This document shows, piece after piece, positions 1-6,433 of a stretch of 12,504 bases of DNA. A program made the translations under genes and the position numbers. The DNA lies in the NCBI GenBank assembly GCA_037144255.1, contig JBAWXE010000085.1, positions 1 to 12,504 on the forward strand, given 5' to 3'. Under the pieces are notes generated by a model that saw nothing but the letters and a program-made list of their open reading frames with translations, made no database searches and had not been told where the DNA came from. Numbering within the stretch: position 1 is the first letter of the stretch; each line of letters starts with the position of its first letter. This DNA comes from JBAWXE01 sp037144255. Its GTDB lineage: Bacteria; Bacteroidota; Bacteroidia; Chitinophagales; Chitinophagaceae.

Positions 1-325
1 CCAGTTAAGAGTTGCAGTAGTTGTTGTAACATTTGCAGTTGAAAGCCCTGAAGGTGTTGTACACGATAAGGCAAGAGTTGTAAATGTGCCCGAGGTGCTG
101 AATGAACTGCTTGAAGATGCACAAACTGTTTGCACTTGAAATTCATAATTTGAACCTGGGGTTAAACCTGAAATGCTGACAGAGTTAGTGGCTGAAGTGG
201 TATTGCTCCATGTGGTTGTACCTACAATTCTGTATTGAATATTATAACTTATTGCTCCGCTAACAGCTGCCCAGTTAAGAGTTGCAGTAGTTGTTGTAAC
301 ATTTGCAGTTGAAAGCCCTGAAGGT
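1..325 (-). repeat. FN3 module repeat, 270-bp period, identical 55-bp blocks
   Basis: Bases 1-55 and 271-325 are identical. They encode the same start of two successive FN3 modules (PSGLSTANVTTTTATLNW). The spacing of exactly 270 bp equals one 90-residue module. Identity at silent positions as well as at protein level points to recent duplication or gene conversion between modules. The array probably continues beyond the left edge. Confidence 0.85.
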
Positions 326-930
326 ATTCCACATCCCGTAGTGCCATTTATAGATCCGTTGATTAATAAATTTAGAATTTGGAATGTACCGCCAATTCCT
401 GTTGCATTGAAACCATATATCCGGAATTTTAACTGATTCGGAGATGATACATTGATAGTTGTTGCCCATGTACCGGTAATTGTACTACCACAACTTGCAT
501 TATTTGGTAATTGGTCAGAACCTTGATCGATCCATGTAGTACCCCCGTTAACACTATAGGCAAATCGAACATTTGCCGGACCTGTGCCAGAACGTCGAAG
601 GTCTGCACTAAATCCGGTTACATTCAATGTATTACCTGCATTAGGTGTCACACTTACTTCCACACCTGGTAATGTAGACGCATAGGTAGTTACAGTTGTG
701 AAATTTGATGTTGAAAATCCGGTCCCGCAAATGCTAGATGGATGCAAAGCACCATTGATTCTTGATAATGGTAATCCAGTAGCTCCGGTAGCAACAAGAT
801 TCAATGCTCCGGTAGTATCATTTGTATATGATAGAATCTGAGAATAACCATTATTATTACTTAATAGCAATAATAAAATCAATGTGATACTGGAAATTGG
901 ATCAATAAATAATTTTATAATTTTTTGCAT
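1..930 (-). CDS. Secreted FN3-repeat surface protein, N-terminal 310 residues (runs off left edge)
   Basis: This frame is open from the ATG at 930-928 to base 1, so only the first 310 residues are visible. They begin MQKIIKLFID, followed by a hydrophobic stretch (SITLILLLLLS) and GYSQ, which is a signal peptide ending near residue 31. Residues 32-197 form a Ser/Thr/Gly/Asn-rich, beta-strand-like domain of the kind found at the front of Bacteroidota secreted proteins. From about residue 200 come fibronectin type III modules, recognised by ATLNW, the SGLTPGSNYEFQVQT strand and the closing GTFTTL. The module period is exactly 90 residues (201 and 291 start equivalently), and the second module is cut by the window edge. 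A C-terminal sorting domain is expected but not visible. The gene lies 106 bp downstream of the phosphopantetheinyl transferase on the same strand, with a possible leader hairpin between. It is probably an adhesin or the non-catalytic part of a secreted enzyme; the missing C-terminus would decide which. Confidence 0.85.
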   Translation of the reverse strand, partial: MQKIIKLFIDPISSITLILLLLLSNNNGYSQILSYTNDTTGALNLVATGATGLPLSRINGALHPSSICGTGFSTSNFTTVTTYASTLPGVEVSVTPNAGNTLNVTGFSADLRRSGTGPANVRFAYSVNGGTTWIDQGSDQLPNNASCGSTITGTWATTINVSSPNQLKFRIYGFNATGIGGTFQILNLLINGSINGTTGCGIPSGLSTANVTTTTATLNWAAVSGAISYNIQYRIVGTTTWSNTTSATNSVSISGLTPGSNYEFQVQTVCASSSSSFSTSGTFTTLALSCTTPSGLSTANVTTTTATLNW

Positions 931-946
931 AATTAATTGATTATTA

Positions 947-997
947 ATAGTTTCTAGTTAATAAAATAGAAGTAGCGAAGGTAGTTTTAGAAACTAT
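947..997. repeat. Perfect 10-bp inverted repeat in the leader of the FN3 protein gene
   Basis: ATAGTTTCTA at 947-956 is the exact reverse complement of TAGAAACTAT at 988-997, with a 31-base spacer. It lies between the stop of the transferase gene (1037) and the start of the FN3 gene (930). Transcribed leftward it could fold into a stem in the 5' leader, or it could be a two-site operator. There is no U-tract, so it is not a classical intrinsic terminator. The function is unknown. Confidence 0.4.
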
Positions 998-1036
998 ATA
1001 TAATGTTAATTACTTATTATGTTTGTGTTAAATGGA

Positions 1037-1675
1037 TTATGTATTAAACATTTGAATGGTTATTTTTAGTGGATTTATATTACTAGCTAAATAAGCTATA
1101 TAACCTTCCTTGATTTTTAACTCATGTAGATAATACTCATAGCCTTCATGTGTTACTATATCACTGCAAACATCTATTGACGCAAATGATACAGCTACAC
1201 CTGTACCAATAGCTTTTAAGCATGCTTCTTTTCTGGTCCATAGTGTATAGAAGCTCCTATTTATATCCTTACTTTCTTTTATCATTTTCCATTCCCTATC
1301 TGTAAAAAGCTCCTTGTAATCTTTCACATTTACTTGTCTTATTTGCTCTAGGTCTATGCCTACCTTAGCATTTATTGTGCCTGCACAAACACTGATTTCT
1401 CCTGAGTGCGAAGTACTGAATTCAAATTCCGAATCGAAAAATGGTCTGTTATATTGCGTATATTGAATATTACTCAACCCTATTCTATCACTTAGTTGAA
1501 ATTGTTGTAATAATTCTTTCAATAATAACTTCCCCATTATCCTTAGCTGTCTGTCTTTGGGGTCTTGATATGTCAATATCCTTTCTTTCAAGGAAAAGGT
1601 TAAAAAGTCAAGTTTTTTTTCCTGTTCTTTGTGGCTCCAAACCTTATCAGATTCATTATATAGACATACTATCAT
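1037..1675 (-). CDS. 4'-phosphopantetheinyl transferase, Sfp type
   Basis: This 212-residue protein should transfer 4'-phosphopantetheine from coenzyme A to the conserved serine of a carrier protein, in the cytoplasm with Mg2+. The family signatures are in order: FSTSHSG at 86-92 (the substrate-binding SHS region), VGIDLE at 105-110 with metal ligands Asp108 and Glu110, and LWTRKEACLKAIGTG at 145-159 with Glu150 and Lys154. The length is typical of the compact Sfp/AcpT-like group. The start is the ATG at 1675-1673; no clear ribosome binding site precedes it, as is usual in Bacteroidota. It is divergent from the NRPS-like gene at 1897, whose carrier domain is the obvious substrate. A secondary role in fatty-acid carrier protein activation cannot be excluded. 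An A8 run on the coding strand (bases 1613-1620) lies near codons 19-21. Confidence 0.93.
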   Translation of the reverse strand: MIVCLYNESDKVWSHKEQEKKLDFLTFSLKERILTYQDPKDRQLRIMGKLLLKELLQQFQLSDRIGLSNIQYTQYNRPFFDSEFEFSTSHSGEISVCAGTINAKVGIDLEQIRQVNVKDYKELFTDREWKMIKESKDINRSFYTLWTRKEACLKAIGTGVAVSFASIDVCSDIVTHEGYEYYLHELKIKEGYIAYLASNINPLKITIQMFNT

Positions 1676-1896
1676 AACAGCTATTAAAGTAATACAATAA
1701 TTGTGTAACGATTAATATTTTTTCTGTCTTATCTTATGCTCTGTTTTAATAGTAAGTAACTGTGTGAGTATCTGTTTTATAAAAATGTTTTATTAAGTTA
1801 CAAGCTGATGGCTAATTACCTATAGTATTACCCTAATATTAAACAGGGCTTTGCAATGAGTAACAGCTGTTTGATTTTTTTTGTGAGTAGTAGCAT
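1676..1896. promoter_or_regulatory. Shared divergent intergenic region of transferase and Pls-like synthetase
   Basis: These 221 AT-rich bases separate the two divergent starts and must hold both promoters unless one gene is read from further away. I found no convincing Bacteroidota TAnnTTTG/TTG promoter by eye. Two related motifs stand out: the perfect palindrome AACAGCTGTT at 1862-1871, 25 bases before the synthetase ATG, and AACAGCTATT at 1676-1685, directly before the transferase ATG. A shared operator is possible but unproven. Confidence 0.45.
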
Positions 1897-4800
1897 ATGG
1901 ATTCTATTAGTATTGTTTTTGGTCTCGATCGCCCGGAGTTACTTCACGAGGAAACACTCGTGGATATGTTCCGTATGTCTGCCAAACAATACGGTTCTAA
2001 AACAGCATTGATATTTCAACAGACATCCCTTAGTTATGCCCAACTCGATAGGTGGACAGATGCAGTTGCTGCTTTCCTTTTTCAAAAAGGTATTCGTCGT
2101 GGTGATAAAGTAGGTCTTTGGTGGCCTCGTAGTGTTGAGCTTCATGTAGCTGTATTAGGCATAGCAAAAGCTGGAGCTTCATATGTGCCTTTGGACAGAG
2201 AAATGCCTGCTGAACGTGTTGTTACTGTACTTACAGAGGTGGGTGCATCAGCTTGTTTTACAGATGGCAAGTTGGATATGGACTTACTGGTATTTGTAGT
2301 ACCACCTATACCATCAGTCCATACCGAAATCGAAATACCCGAAGGTCCACTGCCTGATAACTGGGCTTATGTCTTATATACATCTGGTAGTACTGGTAAG
2401 CCTAAGGGTATTCCCATCAGCCACAGACAGATATGTCATCTAGTAAGGTCAGAACAATATATTTTCAATATTAGTGCAGATGATAAAGTATATCAGGGGT
2501 TCTCTGTATCCTTCGATATGTGGTGCGAGGAAACATGGATCAGTTTCTTTGTTGGTGCAACTATATTGGTAGCGGATGCAATTGCTGCTAAGTCTATTGA
2601 CGAACTCAGCGATGTACTGCGCAACAATAATATAACTATTCTACATGCTGTTCCCAGCTTACTAGCAGTTATGGACGAGAATGTTCCTTCCGTACGTCTG
2701 GTGAATGCAGGAGGTGAGGCATGCACACCACAAGTATTAGAACGTTGGTCTAAACCCCCACGTCTATTCTTTAATAGTTATGGTCCTACTGAAACTACTG
2801 TAACTGCTACTATAGCTGCTCTAAATCCCGGTGATAAAATTACTATTGGTCAGCCATTACCCAATTACGATCTAGCAGTAGTAGATGAGCAATTGAACCC
2901 ATTGCCTCGCGGTCAACGTGGCGAACTTATCATCACTGGCCCTGGAGTATCAGAGGGCTATGTGAATCGCCCGGATCTTACAATAGAAAAATTTGTAACC
3001 AAGCCGGCCTCATTGGCAGCTATGCATGGCGATCGTGTATATCATACTGGCGATGCTGCTATTATCAATCCCGATGGTAGTATCGATTTTCAAGGCCGTA
3101 TTGATGACCAGATAAAACTGCGCGGCTATCGTATAGAGCTGGGTGAAATAGAATCGCAACTCAATCTTATAAATGGTATTTCTGCAGCTGCAGTAGCTGT
3201 TAGAAAGGATAACAACGATCAGGACAGATTAGTGGGGTATATTGTGTTGAATTCTAACATTCCTTTTGATGAAGTACACATTCGTGCTGAACTGGGCAAA
3301 TTACTACCTGTCTACATGGTGCCGGGTGTCATTATGCCAATGCCCGAATTGCCGCGCCTTCCTAGTGGAAAGATCGATCGCAAATCATTGCCTACACCTA
3401 CTGTATTATTAGAAGAAGATATTATTTCTCAGGATGAGCCAATTGATATCAATGCTCCTTTGGCAGAGCGTGTGTTGGCTATGTTACATAAGGTATTCCC
3501 TCATCGCGAAATAGATCTGTCAAAGGATTTCTTTACTGATCTGGGAGGCCACTCATTGGTAGCTGCATCTTTTGTATCTCGCCTCCGTAGCGAGGCTGGT
3601 GTACCAAATGCATCGCTTAAAGATATTTATACTAACCGCCCTTTACAGGCATTAGTAAATGAATGGGACAAAAGACCTAAGGCAGAAGCCAAGAAAAAAC
3701 GCATTTACAATCAGGCTCCTTGGTGGCGCCACACTACTTGCTGGATAGCACAAACTTTTGTGATACTCATGGTATATGGTCTTTTCGCCATGCAAATATT
3801 CATGCCATACATGGGTTACTATTATGTACAGCAAGAAACCGGAAATCATGGTTATGCCATTTTAGCATCACTTTGTCTCTTCTGTTTCATTCCTCCTGTT
3901 TTTTCAGGTATCACTATCATTACCAAATGGCTCGTCATAGGTAAGATGAAGGAAGGGGATTATCCATTATGGGGCACTTACTATTTCCGTTGGTGGCTGG
4001 TCAATGTCATGCAACGTTTAGTGCCTTCACAATTTCTGAATGGTACACCTCTATACCCTGTCTACTTACGTTTGATGGGTGTAAAGATAGCTGCTGATGC
4101 ACAGCTTGGTGCAATATCTATTGGTGCCGAAGATCTCGTAACTATAGGCAACGACGTAAGTATCAGTTCTCAGGCTATTCTTAATAACGCAGTAGTAGAA
4201 GATGGCTGGCTCAAACTGCGTCACATTCACCTGGGCGATCATGCATACATAGGTAGTAGTGCCGTCATTGCCGGTGGTACTACGGTAGAGGCCTGGGGCG
4301 AATTGCAAGATCTCAGTTTCTTACCTACTGGTAAGACCATCCGCACCGGCGAGGTATGGCAGGGTAGCCCTGCACAGTGCATCGCTACTAGAACTCTTGA
4401 AGAATTACCACAACCACTTGAGGTCACTCCTGCACGACAGCGCAAATACAGCATGATATTCCTGCTGTCTTTATTGGTATTCCCTTTTGCTGTCCTATTA
4501 CCATTGTTCCCTATTCTCGTTATCATCAACGAATTAGATAATGCCTACCCCGATTATGATTTCGGTTATCTCAAGTACATGCCCATATTGGCATTCATAT
4601 ACATCATACTATTCTCATTAGTTACCATAGGTCTTACACGTTTATTACAGCGTGGCATCAAGCCCGGCACTTATCCTATACATAGTAAATTCTATGTGCG
4701 CAAATGGTTTGCCGATCAGCTCATGTCACTTTCGCTCATCGTATTGCATCCTATTTATGCTACCGTTTATATCTCTCGTTTCTTCCGTGCCTTAGGTGCC

Positions 4801-5841
4801 AAGGTCGGTCCTAATACAGAGATATCCACTGCCAGTTCTGTTACCCATCCTTTGTTAGAGATAGGTAGCGGTGCCTTTGTAGCCGATGCTGTTACTCTGG
4901 GCGAATCCGATGTGCGTGCCCAACAACTCATTCTCAATACCACCACCATTGGCGATAATAGCTTTGTAGGTAATAGTGCGCTCATACCGCAAGGTTACCA
5001 TCTGCCTGGCAATATGCTCATAGGTGTGCTATCTACACCACCTAGCTCTGAGCAGCTGGCTGCCAATACTACTGCTAAAGACTGGTTCGGTTCTCCTGCC
5101 ATTGCACTCCCTCGCCGTCAGGAAAGCAATCCTTTCCCTGCCGGCCTTACTACTACACCATCGCCTACACGCAAACTCGCTCGTAGCTTGGTAGAGTTAT
5201 TACGTATCATATTGCCCGAGACCGCTGTACTTTGTTTCTCTATTCTGTTCATTGCATATGGTCACGATCTGTTAGTAGGTAAGAATATCTTACGCATGTT
5301 CACCCTATTCCCTTTTTATTATTTGGGCTTTATTGGCTTACCCGCATTCTTACTTACTGTCCTGCTCAAATGGATACTTGTAGGCAAATACAAGGCCGAA
5401 CAAAAACCTATGTGGACATGGAAGGTGTGGCGCAGCGAGGCTATTACTACTACTTACGAAGCCCTCTCCGTACCTTTCCTCTTAGAATATCTTAAAGGCA
5501 CTCCTTGGCTACCTATTGCAATGCGTTTGTTTGGTGTCAAGATCGGACGTCGTGTCTGGATGAATACCACTGACATCACCGAATTCGATATGGTGAGTAT
5601 CGGTAACGATGTAGCCATGAATGATGACTGCGGTCCTCAGACCCACCTTTTCGAAGATCGTGTCATGAAGATTGGCGCCATTCGCTTTGGCAACCGCTGT
5701 ACAGTAGGTGCACGTTCTATTATCTTGTACGATAGCGAAATTGGCGATGATGTAAAACTTGATGCCTTATCTCTTGTTATGAAGGGCGAACAACTACAAT
5801 CCGGTACTGACTGGGTAGGTAGTCCTGTTAAACCTGCTTGA
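1897..5841 (+). CDS. Pls-like NRPS: adenylation, carrier and six-helix membrane polymerising region
   Basis: This 1314-residue protein activates an amino acid, loads it on its own carrier domain and probably joins monomers at the membrane. The adenylation domain (about 20-500) shows YTSGSTGKPKG at 161-171, NSYGPTETT at 293-301, YHTGDAA at 382-388, the GRIDDQIKLRGYRIELGE core at 400-417, and LPSGKIDRKSL at 488-498 with catalytic Lys492. The carrier domain (about 518-592) has DLGGHSL with Ser553 as the phosphopantetheine site. Six hydrophobic segments (about 613-636, 653-680, 850-878, 890-914, 1106-1126, 1133-1162) flank three soluble domains (about 720-835, 955-1070, 1200-1312) with hexapeptide-like VTIGND and IHLGDHAYIGS strands. 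There is no canonical condensation, thioesterase or reductase domain. This order and length match epsilon-poly-L-lysine synthetase and the TIGR02353-type NRPS terminal region. The monomer and product are not known. The start is the ATG at 1897; an earlier ATG at 1856 is out of frame. Confidence 0.9.
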   Translation: MDSISIVFGLDRPELLHEETLVDMFRMSAKQYGSKTALIFQQTSLSYAQLDRWTDAVAAFLFQKGIRRGDKVGLWWPRSVELHVAVLGIAKAGASYVPLDREMPAERVVTVLTEVGASACFTDGKLDMDLLVFVVPPIPSVHTEIEIPEGPLPDNWAYVLYTSGSTGKPKGIPISHRQICHLVRSEQYIFNISADDKVYQGFSVSFDMWCEETWISFFVGATILVADAIAAKSIDELSDVLRNNNITILHAVPSLLAVMDENVPSVRLVNAGGEACTPQVLERWSKPPRLFFNSYGPTETTVTATIAALNPGDKITIGQPLPNYDLAVVDEQLNPLPRGQRGELIITGPGVSEGYVNRPDLTIEKFVTKPASLAAMHGDRVYHTGDAAIINPDGSIDFQGRIDDQIKLRGYRIELGEIESQLNLINGISAAAVAVRKDNNDQDRLVGYIVLNSNIPFDEVHIRAELGKLLPVYMVPGVIMPMPELPRLPSGKIDRKSLPTPTVLLEEDIISQDEPIDINAPLAERVLAMLHKVFPHREIDLSKDFFTDLGGHSLVAASFVSRLRSEAGVPNASLKDIYTNRPLQALVNEWDKRPKAEAKKKRIYNQAPWWRHTTCWIAQTFVILMVYGLFAMQIFMPYMGYYYVQQETGNHGYAILASLCLFCFIPPVFSGITIITKWLVIGKMKEGDYPLWGTYYFRWWLVNVMQRLVPSQFLNGTPLYPVYLRLMGVKIAADAQLGAISIGAEDLVTIGNDVSISSQAILNNAVVEDGWLKLRHIHLGDHAYIGSSAVIAGGTTVEAWGELQDLSFLPTGKTIRTGEVWQGSPAQCIATRTLEELPQPLEVTPARQRKYSMIFLLSLLVFPFAVLLPLFPILVIINELDNAYPDYDFGYLKYMPILAFIYIILFSLVTIGLTRLLQRGIKPGTYPIHSKFYVRKWFADQLMSLSLIVLHPIYATVYISRFFRALGAKVGPNTEISTASSVTHPLLEIGSGAFVADAVTLGESDVRAQQLILNTTTIGDNSFVGNSALIPQGYHLPGNMLIGVLSTPPSSEQLAANTTAKDWFGSPAIALPRRQESNPFPAGLTTTPSPTRKLARSLVELLRIILPETAVLCFSILFIAYGHDLLVGKNILRMFTLFPFYYLGFIGLPAFLLTVLLKWILVGKYKAEQKPMWTWKVWRSEAITTTYEALSVPFLLEYLKGTPWLPIAMRLFGVKIGRRVWMNTTDITEFDMVSIGNDVAMNDDCGPQTHLFEDRVMKIGAIRFGNRCTVGARSIILYDSEIGDDVKLDALSLVMKGEQLQSGTDWVGSPVKPA

Positions 5842-6050
5842 TCGAGCCCATCTCGAAGCTGAGATACCCTAGGCAATTCACTATTAGCATTCCCCACATT
5901 TTTGCATTTATCATATTATCACCTCTTTTTTTGACAATTCTATAACAATTCCCCTATTTCTTGGCACGGTATATGTATTATACTAAGTAACAACATTTGA
6001 TATTACAACGATAGACTGTTAAACGATACTAACAATAAAACATTCGCATT

Positions 6051-6287
6051 ATGAACAGGACATTATATTACAGCCTTTGGACATTAGCGGGAATTTGTAT
6101 TTGCATTGCCTTTTATTTACTCATCAAACCTGCTTTTATAGGTTCTGGTTTTCAGAACAATGATATCATAACAATTGATACAGCATTAGGATTATTGTTC
6201 ATAGCCTCAGCTGCTGGCTTTGCAGCTAAAAAGATAAGGGAGCATGATGAACGCCAATTCTTCATGACCCCCAAAAAGAAAGTGTAG
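6051..6287 (+). CDS. Small two-helix membrane protein of unknown function
   Basis: This 78-residue protein is not recognised. It has two hydrophobic segments, about 6-26 (YYSLWTLAGICICIAFYLL) and 43-60 (DTALGLLFIASAAGFAAK). A short polar loop joins them, and the charged tail KKIREHDERQFFMTPKKKV is rich in basic residues, which suggests that the C-terminus faces the cytoplasm. It starts at ATG 6051, 209 bp after the Pls-like gene on the same strand. That gap is long enough for its own promoter, so operon membership is uncertain. A strong inverted repeat follows it. Both the coding-like composition and the coherent membrane topology favour a real gene, but a role in the synthetase pathway is only a guess from position. 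Confidence 0.65.
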   Translation: MNRTLYYSLWTLAGICICIAFYLLIKPAFIGSGFQNNDIITIDTALGLLFIASAAGFAAKKIREHDERQFFMTPKKKV

Positions 6288-6342
6288 CAAGAAAAAGTGT
6301 AGAATGAGTGAGAAAGAGTAGAGGGATAGAGTGAATGTTTCG

Positions 6343-6385
6343 TAACAGATAAGAGCCACAACATTGTTGTGGCTCTTATCTGTTA
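6343..6385. terminator. Bidirectional hairpin between convergent genes
   Basis: Bases 6343-6363 (TAACAGATAAGAGCCACAACA) and 6365-6385 are perfect reverse complements around a single central base. This allows a stem of about 19 bp with a tiny loop. It sits between the end of the small membrane protein (6287) and the end of the minus-strand collagen-like gene (6434), where a terminator serving both strands is expected. No strong U-tract follows on either strand, so termination may rely on the stem alone, or the hairpin may stabilise the 3' ends. Confidence 0.75.
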
Positions 6386-6433
6386 GTGTAGTCTAATTTG
6401 TTAGGGCTAATTTTATTTAATGCCAAATTTTCC

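Noticed and set aside
1441..1677. Plus-strand frame of 78 codons
   Set aside because: It lies wholly inside the minus-strand transferase gene, whose catalytic motifs are clear.
4239..4529. Minus-strand frame of 96 codons within the synthetase gene
   Set aside because: The plus-strand protein is continuous here through the first soluble domain and third membrane segment; the antisense frame has no recognisable content.
5850..5866. Short stem ATCTC/GAGAT just after the synthetase stop, considered as a terminator
   Set aside because: Only 5 bp with no U-tract nearby; too weak to call.
5931..5990. TTGACA followed by TATAAC or TATTATAC, considered as a promoter for the small membrane protein
   Set aside because: The spacing does not fit a housekeeping promoter, and Bacteroidota use a different consensus (TAnnTTTG), which was not found.
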